DNA from: Monarcha castaneiventris obscurior
Lineage: Eukaryota; Chordata; Aves; Passeriformes; Monarchidae
Assembly (NCBI GenBank): GCA_026261815.1
Contig: JAMPIT010000230.1
Location: 7,067,001 to 7,131,000 of the forward strand
Direction: 5' to 3'
Length of the DNA: 64,000 nt
The notes under the pieces are model-generated. The model worked only from the letters and a program-made list of their open reading frames with translations, searched no databases and was not told the DNA's origin. Every line of letters begins with the position of its first letter. The stretch's first letter is position 1. The position numbers and the translations under genes were made by a program. This document shows, piece after piece, positions 1-13,000 of this stretch.

Positions 1-2579
1 ATGTTCTCGTCTGCTGACTTTTGTGTAGCCTGGAAAATGTAAATGAACTGATTTCCATGCTTGTTCTGGCCAAACGTAGTGATTCCCATTCAAATGCATC
101 AGTTGTACTCTGATTAGGAATTGGCTTAAACTGCAGTGGAGTCTGGCTTAGGCAGAGTCTGAAGAGCTCAGGGTAGCAGTCACACCCATGGTCACTGTGT
201 GTGTACAGCCAGTGAAAGGCTGGGAAGGGAACTCATCACCAGCTCCAGGATTTGGAGAAACAGGTGAAGTTCAACATCCTTCTTGTTGTGCTCAAGAGCT
301 CATTTTAATGATTCATGATCAAAAAGGAACATTCCAGCTTTTGATCTTTGGCCACATTTACCCTGCTCCTTTCTGGGTGCAATGGATTTTCTATTTTTGC
401 AACACCACAACATGAGTAGGGCTGACCTGTGAAGTACCAGAGATCCTGCAGACAAGAATGGCATGCCTAGAAACAATGTTTTGTGAAGTTAACTCATTTC
501 TAGGATTAGGAACTTCTTAAAAGGGAGTGAGAGTGAAAAAGAAAGGAAGAGTGACCTACACATAATTCTTCAAAGTGATTATAGACTACACAACTTGAGT
601 ACATAGAGTGCCTCTGTACAGCCCTGTGAATGGTGTTGCAAGGTGGGTGGTGTTTCACAGGTGACTTCAGACCTTAGTTTTGGTTCTCTCGAGGGGTCTC
701 CACGGTGAGTGTGACAAGAGCTGGCTATCCATCCTCTGGTGCAGCATGGTGAGTGCAGTGGACTCTGCTCTGGGATCAGGCTTTAGCAGCTCAAAATTAA
801 AGCATCCAGCTATTGAGTTCCTAAATCATTAGGTGTATCCCTAAAGCTTCAGATTCTGAATATTTTCTTATCCCAGAAGGTGTGAAGAAATAAGGCCAGC
901 CAACAGGGTAGGTAAGGGGAAAGGGTCATTTAAGGTTGAGGCAAGAATTAAATTGCCTTTTAAGGTTGTAATAATTTGCTGTGTGGCGAAAATGAACTTT
1001 ATCAAAGAACATTCAGGAATTCCCAGGGTCTGCTGGGCTCTAGTTTCTGGTCACTACTGAAACCTACCCAGTGTGATAACCATATCACTTCAATCCAATT
1101 TTTACTATATTTCACTCTTAAATATTTTCCCCTATGATGTTTCATGTGTGAAGAGCAACTTACAACTATTTTGCTGTGAGAAAGATTACCATCTCTCCAG
1201 CACTGACAGTCAGTCCCTATTTATCCTTCCAGCAACATACAATCTTTAAAAATTCCCATAGCTACCTGATATTTATAGGCACATTTATTATCCAAACCAT
1301 AATTTTACTTGTGGGAAGGCACAAAAATGCCCTGCATTGCAGAATGCCTGGTTTGTGTTTCTTTCTGCTTCATTATTTCTCTGAGTTTATTAATCTTAAA
1401 TGGGATTCACTTCATCTGAGAGGAAAATCTTTGAGTGAAACCTTTTGAGTCACCTTTTTCCAGTAAGTTATAGAAACAGACAGAAAGGAAAAAGCAGCTT
1501 ATCCCAACAGTCTGTTTCTCTTCACGAGGTGCCTTTGACCCACCACTGAGATGGAGGGGTCTTAGATGCCCTGCCTACCTTTTAAATGGTGGTTATTAAG
1601 TGGGGTGAACTCTAACTGCTAATTTACAAAAATACTTCATACATTCCAGGTACTATTCTGACCAGTATCAAAATTATATTTAGGTTCTGATTACAGGGGT
1701 TTAGCATACTTTTTTTTTTTTAATATAAAATTTTGGCTCTCAATTTTTGTTAACAAAAATATTTTAATATAAGGAAAAAAAGAGTTAATGGAGTGACTTT
1801 AATTTAGTTGCACAAACTTACGAAAAGAATATCATATCTATTCAGTTGTTATCTATGTTTTGGTTCTGGCTTTAATTGTGCTCAATTTCTGTTCACAGTC
1901 CTGTCAGAGTAGTGTGCTCTATCCCTCTATTTTTAAATGTGAAAATGCCTATGCCAATATCAAAGTATTTTGGATAGTGAAGGAATTTTTGTCAATATGG
2001 GAGTATTACAATATGGGACACAGCAAGGACCAGACATGAAATTAGATGAAGCAGAATTTCATTTCAGACAACAGAAAAAAAAATTAGAAATTCTGTCTTA
2101 AGCATATCTGGCCCTCTATTTGATAAAAACTTGTTAAGAAAAAAGTAAGAGATTTCTTAGCCACCCAAAATCTTCTCCAATTACAATGTTAATGTAGGTC
2201 TGAGTAGTCCTACAATGGCAAGAGGGCTGGACTCTACCCAGACACAGACCTCAGCACTGACATTCTGGGACCTCACTTAGTATTGCAGGAGAGAGGATGT
2301 TTTAATTTTCCCATTCTGATGCATATAGGGGAGCAAACTTTCTATCTGCAAAAGACAAAGTAGATGAATTCCAATCACAATGTACTACAATGGCATTAAT
2401 ATCAATTGCTCTGTTGCCCAGACACCAAACCATAGCTGTACTGCTACTTATTCCTGTGTAAGGAAGGAAGGAAGAGCCTGAATCCTCCTGGGAAGTTCCT
2501 GGATGTTCTGATTACATGGGAAAATTGTCTGAATCAAAACATTGAATAAATCTTGCTTTTTTTTTTTTTAATTAATTTT

Positions 2580-2603
2580 AAATTTTAATTTAATTTAAAA
2601 TTT
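2580..2603. repeat. A/T-only perfect inverted repeat
   Basis: Nine-base arms, AAATTTTAA at 2580-2588 and TTAAAATTT at 2595-2603, are perfect reverse complements around a 6-base spacer. They follow a T-tract at about 2557-2569. Low-complexity A/T sequence forms such arms easily, so no function is claimed. Confidence 0.6.
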
Positions 2604-3995
2604 TGCCTCTATTTTGTGAGCACAAAGATTGTGGCCATCTTGTGTGGCTGCATTTCCCTTGGGCTATGTTTTTCAGTATACAGGGCTGTGTGCCCTGGAA
2701 CTCACAAAATCTTTCATGAGACAAGCAATGGTATAACTCAGATTCTTTGCTTTAGGTAAGGACTACTACAGTAGAATTTTATTATTTTTCAAAGTGTTGT
2801 TGGCAATCATTACTGGAGAAGCAGGGTATCCAGTTCTCATTTTGCTTTTATAAATTCACCAGTGCTTCATAGTAAATCTATCTATGTTTAAATCCCTGAA
2901 CACCACCAACCTTCTACAGAAAACAGATAAAGCAACATCTTCTGTTACCAAGACTGCTTTAACTAAACAGACTATGGTGGACCTTGCCAAAAAGCAGGAA
3001 AAATAAGCAAAATAAATACTCAAAACATGGGCTGAATTTGGCTCTAAATTACCCCGATGTAAACCAAAGAGCTTTCTTGCACTTTGAGTGGATAAACTTC
3101 ATTTGGGTGCTATGTTTTGAGATGCATAACCAAAATTTTTTTGAAGGAGGTTTATAAGAAGATCACAGATTTTGCCATACTGATGCAAAGGCAGAAGGTC
3201 AGAGCTGTGGGACACAGAGCAGAAGGCAAAAGCTCCTAAGGCTCTTGACTTCTGCCAGCTGTCCACACTGTCAAGAGAATTATGGACAATCCAAGATGTA
3301 TGAATATATTCCTTTCTCTTAACACTCTTCATAAACCTCTTGGAGGGAAACACAAACATACAGAACATGAATAAAGTTTCTGCTGTCTTTCATCTTTCCA
3401 CTCCTCAGAAACTGGGCAAGATTTTGGCCTGTAACTGCCTATTACTAACTTTAACTTGTTTAGTTGCTTTCTTGTACCCATTTAACCAATTCATCATGTC
3501 AAATGCTCCATGCTGAAAATATTTGCATCCCCTATATTTTTAGTTATTGCTTAGTCTCATCTGTTATTTTCAAAATCATAATACACAGGAGATGGGCCAG
3601 TCTCCCATCAAAATATAAGATTGATATGAGAATATTCTTAAAACATACCTAGTAATTTAGGAAGCAGATAACTGCTGCACTGATTTTTTCCTGTATGTTT
3701 GTTATTTGCTTGGATATGAGAACTACCCTGAACTGCATCATCTACCTATTAAGGCTGAGTTCCTTCAGAGAGCAGAACAAGGAGATCCTACACCAACTCA
3801 TGAGACCCAACCAGCATAGTTTGCTTTGTTGCCTAGGTTCTTACTGCTTTCCTAGGCTAAGTGGCTCAGAATGTCACTATTGTCTTGTCCTATGCATTAA
3901 AGTCTATATATAAAAGATATATAGTTTATATTAAAAAAAATTGTACAAATAATCTATTATATATGCATACTTTCTTTTGTTTGAACTTCCTTTAG

Positions 3996-4017
3996 ATTTA
4001 TTTATTTATTTATTTAA
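3996..4017. repeat. (TTTA)n microsatellite
   Basis: About five tandem copies of a TTTA tetranucleotide are read directly from the sequence. This is an ordinary vertebrate simple repeat. Confidence 0.85.
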
Positions 4018-4246
4018 GATGAAGGATTTTGTTTTCAGTAATCCTAGAATGTTAGTCGTATGACAAAAATCCTTTTGCAGTTTTTTGCTAAAAAAGGAAG
4101 CTCCATATGATGTACATTAGAAATGGCCCTAAGCTGTGTGACAATTTTGCAATCCAACACAAGTTGTTTTCTCTTGTCTCTGAACCTTCAGTTTTTGAGC
4201 TTGTAGCAAAATTTTGGATGTGAATCCTAGCACTGATTGATCCCCT

Positions 4247-4310
4247 TTTTTTTGTTTGTTTTTTTTTGGGTTTTGTTTCTTTGGGGGGTTTTTTTGTTTT
4301 TTGGTTTTTT
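4247..4310. repeat. T/G-only low-complexity tract
   Basis: About 64 bases consist almost only of T and G, including a run of six G and several runs of seven to nine T. The G runs are too few and too unevenly spaced for a standard G-quadruplex. An apparent Gly/Phe-rich reading frame starting at 4266 is an artefact of this composition. Confidence 0.75.
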
Positions 4311-4920
4311 AAAGACCTTATTTTAATTCCCTCATGGACATCTAGAATACCTGCTCTAACATATGAAAAAAAAGTACTTTTTTCCTGGAACTGTAACTTT
4401 GATCAGCCCTCAGAAGTAACTTATCTGAATCAAGTTCTCTCCTTCCTCCATCTTCTAATCCATAATATCTGAATTCATATGTGAACAAGCAGAAGAAACA
4501 GGTTGCAGCTGAGGGAAAAAGATTGACTTGCTCATCTCTAAGAACCATACCTGAGCCAAGCCATAGCTGTCAAGGTCTCAATCTTCAGGCAAGCTGAACA
4601 GCTCTTCAGGAGCTATGAACAGATAAAGACAGCAATATGGTAGATACAGTCATGGCAGCTCAACAACATTTTGAAAAAATTTTGCTGTCTAAACTGACAT
4701 TTCTTCCTTTGAATTCCTTCTCCCTCACTTCACTTCAAAAAAAGGAAAAAGACAGTAGAAATTACAGAATTCACTCAACTAAAAAGTAATTTTTTCACAG
4801 AGAAAAAAGTCAAAAAAGCTATCAGGAAGAAAGAAAAACTTTTTTAAAAATCCCATTATGGTATCCTCAATCATAAAATAAACCATATATCAAGAATGAG
4901 AGAATGAATTTTCATTCACT

Positions 4921-4946
4921 CAAATAAATAAATAAATAAATAAATA
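4921..4946. repeat. (TAAA)n microsatellite
   Basis: Six near-perfect AAAT/TAAA units in tandem form a simple-sequence repeat. Confidence 0.85.
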
Positions 4947-5465
4947 TCCAGAAATATCTTTCCAGATTGGAAAAAGGCAGATTGAAAAAGTAATGCTTTC
5001 ACATTCAACTCATATAGCAGAAAGTGAGAAAAAGAGGATGCATCCTGACATATTTATGACCTAAAAGCACTGAAAACCTCACATTTTGCAAAGGTGATCA
5101 CGTTCTCAAGGGACTTAGCCTTGGAGCAGGGTATATATATTTATAGTTATTCCATAATTCTTCCAGCCCTAAGAAATGAAGCACTAGATTACTTTTTTTT
5201 TTTTTGGCGAGGCAAGAACTGATGTACTTAGGGCTGGCAGCAGCAATATAGAGACAAAGCCCCATGTGAAATGGCAACAAGATCTCTGGTTTTCTAGGCA
5301 GCACACTCAAGTGATTCCACCCCAGCTCTGGGCACAGGGCTATGCAGCTGTGGCTCCAGGAGAGGCTGTGGTACCACCTCAGAGTTACTCCAACACAGCT
5401 AAAAGCAGGATTGTGCTCTTCTACTTTTCCCTGTGAGAAATGTATACAATGATACATTGGTGTCG

Positions 5466-5632
5466 TGGAATCACAGAAATCACAGAAGCACCTGAATTGG
5501 AAGTTGGACCCAGGTCCAACCCCCCTTCCCCAGACAAAGGTGGCACTCACTGCACCAGGTTGCTCAGGGCTCCATCCAGCCTGGCCTTGAACTCTTCCAG
5601 AGATGGGGCATCAACAGCTTCTTTAGGCAAAG
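5466..5632 (-). mobile_element. CR1 LINE 3' fragment
   Basis: Read on the minus strand, the segment ends with two copies of an ATTTCTGTG/TTCTGTG-type tail (seen on plus as TCACAGAAATCACAGAAG). It is preceded by the CR1 3' block with GTTGCTCAGGGCTCCATCCA and CTTCCAGAGATGGGGCATC on the plus strand. This matches the 3' untranslated part of avian CR1 elements. It carries no coding sequence and is strongly 5'-truncated, as is usual for CR1. The reading frames that cross it on either strand are chance frames. Confidence 0.85.
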
Positions 5633-5639
5633 GGAGAAG

Positions 5640-8600
5640 TTGTAACTCATCTCACAGCAGTGTGTTGGTATGGATGGAGGTGATTTTCAAAAGTGCTTCT
5701 ATTGCTGCTCTGACCTGGCTGGGCACAAAGCTTAGTCCAGGCTGGGAATCATTTTGGCAGGGTGTGCTCCAGCAGATTGTGTATGTGCATTCACAGACAC
5801 AATTTCCGCTCACAGTTCCAGCTCAGGGCCTCTTAGCAGTGCAGACACCACTGCATTTTAATTTTCCTGCCCCAAGTCTGGGGAACAAAGACTCAGACCC
5901 GTTGGTTTCTGCTGAAAAGAGAGGGAAGGAAGAACGATAAAGCCAGAGATCAGGGGTAAACAAAAGAACAGCCACAAAGAGTTGCCTGGTAGGAGGAGAA
6001 GGGAGCATTGGCCCTTCTGCTGGTGGAAGAAGGGCTTACCAGCACCCCTGCTCCTGACTTGCACCCAGCAGTGTCCTGGCAATGCAGCAGTGGCTCCAGC
6101 TTCTTAGGGCTCAAAGGCAAAACAAACAGGTTGTGGTCCCACAGTGGCCTTAGAGGACTGTGGCTCCACCTGTGCCATTCTGCAATGAACTGCTCTGAGT
6201 CTCCTGATGGATCCCATCCATCAGCTGAGTGTCTCTGCAAGCTCAGGCTCTGCCATGCTCAGCCTCTATCCCTTTGCCAGCAAAAACAACTCTTCTGGGC
6301 TGCACATGGGGAGAGGGGAGGGAGGGTGTGTTTGTCATGTTCAAAAAAAATTCTCCAGAAAGATAAGCTAACCCTAATGACTTTCAAAAATTAGTACTGC
6401 ATATCACCAGTAGAAAAAACTAAGAACTTTCTATAGGCATTCCAAAGTGCCACTTATGACTATAATTCAACTAGCAATTCAATTTTCCAAGGTCTAAATT
6501 CAGGATATGATGTGTGAAAAAGGCCCAATTCAAAAGACATATGAATTAAATGGAAGTGCAAGCCTGTGTGATTCATTCTGTCAGCATCATCAGCTTCACA
6601 AATGCAGGTTCAAAATACCCAAGGTCAATATTTCTCAGTTATTAAAGTGAAAGGAAACTGCATTCATGAAAATCAGCAATAACTTTGGAGCTGTAATGAG
6701 GGATCTTGTGAGAAGTAACAGTTCCTTTCTTTCTTTCCTCAAGTCATGAAAGGTAACTATAACTGCAAAGGCCTGACTGTGAAAATAGTCAATGACTTGG
6801 CTTTTGTCTGAATCTGGATTCTCCCATACAATCAGAAAAGAGCTAGGAAAAAGGAAGAAAAAAGCTTTTCTAGTCCCCTTCCTTCATCCCATTTATGTTC
6901 TCTAAGTTTCCCCAAATCTTCCTGCATGGGAAGTTACTTTCTCTGACCCTTTTCTACATTTTCCTGTCAAGCAGTGATACTCCCTGTAGCTTCATTACAT
7001 CACGTGCTGGAATGATGGAATTTTAGGATAAACATATAAATTTGTAATAAATTCATGTCTCCTCAATATTTACTATTTTTCCACAGCACTTGCTTTTAAA
7101 ATTATGGAGACATCCAGATGTGAATTTGGAAATTACATTCGAAACAAAAATTAATTTGTTCTTGAGTTACTAAATTTGGAGTGACCACATTTCTTTTGAT
7201 TCAGTGAATGATGCAACTCCAGTTCACAACAGCTTTTCCATCTAATCATTTCTCATATCTACATGGAAGCAAATTGTCTTAATACTCATTGCCCTTAAAT
7301 ACAGTGCCAAAATTAGAAAATATTTGGTGTTCTGCAAAGTTTTTATGACTGCTTATTAACTCACCTTTTCTTACGCTGCTGTTCCACTTTCCTGTTAGCT
7401 GATTGATGTTAGTAAAACACAGGTAGTGTTCTGTTGCTGCATCACTCTGTTCTCACTTTGTCTGTCTGACTTAATCTTAAAAACTTTTATTTTCAGTGCC
7501 AAATGTCACACTGAGAGAACATCTCTGTCATCAGTGCTACTGTTGGAGTACACTTCATCTCTGCCAGATACGCCCTGATATAAAACCATTTTATCATATT
7601 CTTCCTGCTTATATAGTATTCCATGAAGGAGGCTATCAAATATTTTCTTAAATTATTTGTTGCTGTTTGATATATTTCTGACATAGTCTTTTATGGCTGA
7701 AATGTGCTTGAAGACTGGTGAAGATCAGCCGTGCTCTTGCTAAGCTTTTTTCTTCATTCTTTGTAAGATGCTTTTGTAGCATTTGTCTTATTAATTCTTT
7801 TGTTGAACTTTTCCTAGGTTGAGCTTCATAATTTACTTATAAGCCCTTAAAACTTAGTACTAAAGATGTATGTGGGCCTTGTGAGTTACTACCACATCTT
7901 TCAACATTTATATCAATTTTCTTACTATTCGTGTAAATCCTCTTGAATTTTTCTGGACTGCTTTTATTGATGTGATTTTTATTGATTTTGTTTCACAGTG
8001 AAGAGTTGTCAGTTTATAGGAGTTTTTGAAATTTTTTTTTAATTGTGTTTTGGCTGATCTTCTTAGGTTAATAGAGCTCTACATCTACCCATGCTGAAGG
8101 ATTGCTCTGTGGAAACTTTTTTTCCCTGAATTTATGATACCGTCATGGAGAAGGGACTTCAAGATGTCAGTGTTGATGGTCTGTGATGATTCAAGCCTTT
8201 CTGCATGTGAAATCTTCAGTTCAGTTTGAAAATGATGCAGTAAATAGCAATACTCTTAGTCCTCTGTGGTTAAATTTTGTTTTCCAGCACTGGTTTTTTT
8301 CTTATGTTTCGTGTGCTTTCTTATCACATATAGTTTGTTTTATTTGGTTCTGAGCATTAGGATTGTGGCATAGCCAGATATTCATGTAAGTTTTTTCCAA
8401 TACATATATGGTACCTGGTAGCTCTGTTGGGAGAATTCCAAATTACTTCATGTATTTCTTCATGTGGAAATATAATTCATGAGCTTCTGTGCCAGAAACA
8501 ACTCAGAGGCCTATGCATCATTTTAGTTTGGAAACTCATGCTATATTTGTACATTTATTCTGAGTTGTTTTCCCAGCCACTGGGTCTGAAGTTCCTCATT

Positions 8601-9195
8601 TACCTTGCTGGAGATTTATTTAAGTAAACTGGGGTTGGATTTTATGTGAAAACAGGAAAAAGTTCTTGCCTGGATTCTTTGCTTAGTTCAGATTTGTTTT
8701 TCCTTTCTTTTAATCTGTTTGTAAATTCTTTTTTTCCTAATCTAAAACCAAAAGCTCCCTACAGTTAGATTTAGATACTATTACAGGAATGGAATGAGAC
8801 ACGGTCAGTGAGTAAATATTTGTTTAAATTCATTATTTTCCCGTAATGTCTTTGACAGTACTTTTTTTTTTTTTTAATATAACTTGAAAAAAGTACAATG
8901 GTTGTAATCAGGAGGTTCTCAAATCACCTCCTAGTAAGAGGAGGCACATCCAGGTAGGTGGACCAGAGACGTGGGGTTTTTCCAATAGAGCGTCACTGCA
9001 TATTCTCACTTTACTGAGTTATGCTTAAACCTGGAAAATAAACTTTAATTTCTACTTATTCAGAGCAACCAATGCTGCCAATTCCTCAACTAAGATGTAA
9101 TTTTGATTAGAATTTAGAGGTAGGTCTCACTTTCCTTCCAGCCAGTGACCTCTGGGGGACGCAGCCAGTTACAATCAGCAGTAGACACCAGGGGT
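5640..9195. other. Unique sequence, no gene seen
   Basis: The interval 5.65-6.35 kb is somewhat richer in G+C and carries overlapping reading frames of 61-128 codons on both strands. None has a recognisable domain, and opposite frames overlap, as expected by chance. From 6.4 to 9.2 kb the sequence is AT-rich with scattered T-tracts, such as the one near 8862-8876. No RNA gene or repeat family was recognised. Confidence 0.55.
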
Positions 9196-9197
9196 GC

Positions 9198-9286
9198 CAT
9201 TACCATAACCACCTTAGTTTCAAATATTTCATAGCTTTTCTTTTAGTACAGTATTGTTGATATGAACTAGGAGTTAGTAGCACATG
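9198..9286. repeat. Diverged direct repeat, copy 1 of 2
   Basis: This segment aligns with 9781-9865 over about 88 bases. Shared blocks include TTTCAAATATTTCATA, TATTGTTGATAT and TTAGTAGCA in the same order and orientation, with one small gap. By eye, identity is about three quarters. I do not recognise the family. It could be two copies of an unknown interspersed repeat, direct termini of a decayed element, or an old local duplication. Confidence 0.7.
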
Positions 9287-9780
9287 TTTTTATTTCTCTT
9301 ATCTCCAGTGACCAATTTGTATTTCATCTCCTGCTGTACATGACAAGAATATACTGCCATGTATTCAAAAGAGAGTTAAAGCAGAGCAAGTCAAATTGGA
9401 AAGAGGACTTTGGAATACAGTTACATTCACCAGATGGTAAAAGTTATTATTATGCAATTTTCATAGGTATTGGTATAAGTTAAAACATTTAGAAGGACCT
9501 TCTTAAAACTCTAGATGTTTTTAAACAATTCATCCAAATCCCTAATCCCCGAAAGGCCTTTTCGACCATTAATCAAGCCATGCTGGCTTTTGCCCTGCAC
9601 ATTTTTCTTCAGACTAATCCACAGAAACAAGCAAATAAATTACACATTAAAATTTATGAGTACAAATTTTTCCTTCCCTCTAACTAACGTGTGCGATTTT
9701 CCCTGGAGAAATTCCCTCCTGCATAAGAAATTAAAGCTTTTAAGCAAGGAATAGTTCCATTGTCACGAAGAAAAACAGAA

Positions 9781-9865
9781 CCATTGCCATAGCCATGATA
9801 TTTTCAAATATTTCATAATATTGAATACTATATTGTTGATATTAATGAGGGCTTAGTAGCATATA
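9781..9865. repeat. Diverged direct repeat, copy 2 of 2
   Basis: This is the partner of 9198-9286, in the same orientation and about 580 bp downstream. Conserved blocks are colinear: CCATTGCCATAGCCA against CCATTACCATAACCA, then TTTCAAATATTTCATA, TATTGTTGATAT and TTAGTAGCA. The sequence between the copies holds no recognised gene. Confidence 0.7.
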
Positions 9866-9928
9866 TAATGATAGTTAGCTCCTGAATGTTGCAGCACTGT
9901 AATAAGAGTAGGGGAAAAAAATTCACTC

Positions 9929-10027
9929 TTTTTTTTTTTTTTTTTTTCCCTGCCAGGAAGGAGATCTTCTAACAGTTTACTCTTTAAAGAAGCCTCCAAA
10001 GGAAAAAAAAAAAAAAAAAAAAAAAAA
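9929..10027. repeat. T19 tract and A25 tract in inverted arrangement
   Basis: A run of 19 T (9929-9947) and a run of 25 A (10003-10027) flank 55 bases. The two tracts could pair as a hairpin stem. The A tract lacks a recognisable upstream retrocopy or a nearby AATAAA, so I do not call a processed pseudogene. Confidence 0.8.
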
Positions 10028-13000
10028 TCCTCAAAGCAGCAAACCTTTCAGTTCTTTTGATGTCCTGGCAGCTGAAATCAACAACTGCAGAGCCTAGGGA
10101 CACTTTGGTTTCCAGCCTAGATGACGAACTGCACTTGCAGGAGATTATTATCTGTTTGTAGGGAACAGACAGACAAACCAGATGCCTGATTTGAGAAGGC
10201 TGTCTCAGTTCAGATTAAAATTTTCCTTAGTTTCTGAAGACTCAGCAAAACTCCAGCATAGGTTGTTATTTTAGTCAAGAGTAACACTTTGAGGTCAAAA
10301 TGGACTTTTTGAAAATCATAAAAATGTGGATGTAGGCATTTTAAACTCCTACTTGATAAATTACCATGGTATTGCAACTGGAGGTTACTTCAACATACTT
10401 ATTAGCATCATTTTTACTTCTGAATGCTTCTGAAAACCAGATTATTTGTGCAGAAACGTACGGGCTTTATCTTGGCTTCTAAGAATATACCCAGTGCAGT
10501 TATCTGCTACTCTATAAATACACATTGTACAAGAGGGAAAGCATAATTATCTAATGCCATTGGAGCTGATGGTAAGAAGACAGTTATTTTCTTGGATCAT
10601 GTCAAGATGGAGCCTTGATTAGTTCCATATTAAGCAAAATTATTGCGTCAAACACTTGAGTCAAGCAGGCCTTGTTTTTAGCATAATGTATGTAAAAATT
10701 TTATCAATATATCGCTAATGTGACTTTCCAGTTGTAGAATGGAAGGACTTGCAAAGGAATAACCAATCCATGGCTGCTGAATTTTCAGCTGGTACTTGCC
10801 CAGCATTTGAAACATGTAAATTTGGTTGTGGGCTCCCAGCAGTAAAAGGCCTCACAAAGCAGAGAGCAGTGGGCTGACAGTCTCTTTGCAATCAATCTAT
10901 TCAATGTAATTATACCTTCCTGTTGCTCTGATAGATTCAGTCCTCTAAAAGGCAGAACAAGGGGGACTTTATTTTATTTGAATTACCTGGAAAATGGCTT
11001 TACTGAGCTCAGCTGAATATTATACGTAAAAACAATAAAAGAAAATAATTTTAGAATCCTAATTTCAGAGTCAGACCTGCAATAAACTGGCAAGTGGTTT
11101 TATTCTATACAGCAAAAAAGAAGAAAAATTCACTTTTTCTGAGTTATACAAAGATAGCATAAAAATAAAGTATTAGAAGTTACTAGAAACTGCAATTTCT
11201 CATTTTATCTTCAAGACAGCTTACTTAGGAGACTCGACTTTTTCAAACTAGGGGGAATTCTAAGGTTGCATTATTAGACAAATCATGTTGATGTTTACTT
11301 AGTAGCCAGACACCAAAGTAGAATTTGGAAGGGAAACACAATCCATTTGTAAGATAACACTCCAGTAAGTCTTAGGACTACAGCATTTGTCAAGCAACTC
11401 CCTGTTTGATCCTGACTGCTCCACTCCAGCTTTTCAATTTCAATGTAAAATTGACTTTTCCACGCAAGGCAGAGGTTCCCCATGTTCTACAGTGCTGAGA
11501 AGAGAGCTTGCTGTGCTCCAGAATGGAGTGCTGCCACTTTCACTGCGACCATCAAGCTGTATTTGTTCTCTGGACATGCTGAAAGAATGAGGACATGAAA
11601 GTCTGTCCTGACTTATTCCTGAGCTTTCATCCAGAAAGAGATTTAGTGGACCCAAGAGATAACACAGCTTCATACTTTTTGGGAGAAAATAGTTCTCAGT
11701 AAAAAGGAACATTTGTTTTTAAAATAACTCAGTGGCATTTTGGGGCAGTTTGGGAATGAGAAGGTCTTTCACATTAGAAAAAAAAAAAGATAATGAACAG
11801 CCAGACTTAGATAAATATTTTTGACATGACCATATTCTCAATTTGATTAGAAAGAGGCAGAATTACAGAAAAAAAGAAAAACATAAGTACAATAATTTTA
11901 TTTTAGCCTTTCCAGATCTGCTTTAGAGATTGAAGAAGCTCAGCGAAGCCAATGAGACTTTGCATGCTCAGTCTAAGACAAAACCAACGGCCAAAATTTT
12001 GATACCTAACTCACTACAAGTATTGGAAACAAACATTATCTTTGACCTAAACTGGTACTACTTGTTCTCCTAATTTAGAGGAGGAATTGATGGGGCTGCT
12101 ATTTGTTTTGTTTGTTTGTTTGAAAACATATATGAAAATTGCCAATGGCTATGGCAATGGGCACTCAAAATAGCAGCTTTTCATGTTTCTCTTGATAAGC
12201 TTAATCAAAGTATCTGATTATAACACTTCTCCTAGCACTTCATGTATTGTTTCCTTGGGAGCACAATAGATGTAATTTCACTCTTTCAGACTAAATAATT
12301 TTCATGGTAATTTCATTGCCATTATCCATCCCACACGTGGTGGTTTTGTATAGAAATGTGTCTGACCCATGGCTTCTCACTAGTGGCCTGAAGAAAGTAG
12401 CTTTCAAACATAAAAAAGGTAGAAGTCATAACAGAGCTTATAGCTGCAAGTACAGATAAAAAGACCTAACGTGGACACAACAAATTTGCTAAATAGAAGC
12501 TGAATAAGAGGAGCAATATGAGACCATACCTGGTTACTCTTCAGTGTAAATAATTCTTGTAAACATATCATGTAAGTTAGCTCTTGCTAGATTGTTCTAC
12601 GCATCAAACATTTCATTTTGATAAAAGTTTGATGCATCTAAGGGATGTGAGGAAGATAAGAAATTTAATGTGATTCACCTTTGCTTCCACTATTTAAGTA
12701 TTACTGCTTAATCTTACAGCTTAATCTTGTAAAGACCCTGATTACAGGGAAATTCAAAATTCAGGATTGCCTTTACACTGCACAGACAAAGCTCTCCTAT
12801 TTGGCTGGGCTGTTTCCCAATAGTGTGAAGCATCACAGCTACTTTGGGGTTCACAGCCAGCACCTTCTCCTGCAGTTAACCAAGTTAACCACCTTTATCT
12901 GTTCAGTCCTTCCTTTCTCATAATACAGACCCGACCTGAGGATGAGGCTGGCACAGCAGGATGGATAAATGGGAGACCTGAGTTAGCTGTCTCCCTTCAT

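Larger units (their letters stand above)
1..5465. other. AT-rich unique sequence, no gene seen
   Basis: This stretch has only short reading frames on both strands, with no codon bias or recognisable protein. It holds homopolymer tracts, an A/T-only palindrome near 2.58 kb, a TTTA microsatellite near 4.0 kb, a T/G-only tract near 4.25 kb and a TAAA microsatellite near 4.92 kb. I infer intergenic or intronic vertebrate DNA. Confidence 0.6.

Noticed and set aside
4247..4310. G-quadruplex or telomere-like tract
   Set aside because: It is T/G-rich but has too few evenly spaced G runs and no TTAGGG units.
5098..5940. Two frames of 150 and 166 codons on opposite strands
   Set aside because: Both run through the CR1 fragment at 5466-5632, overlap each other and contain no known domain.
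9981..10027. A25 tract as the tail of a processed pseudogene
   Set aside because: There is no AATAAA at the expected distance, no upstream coding similarity and no flanking target duplication.
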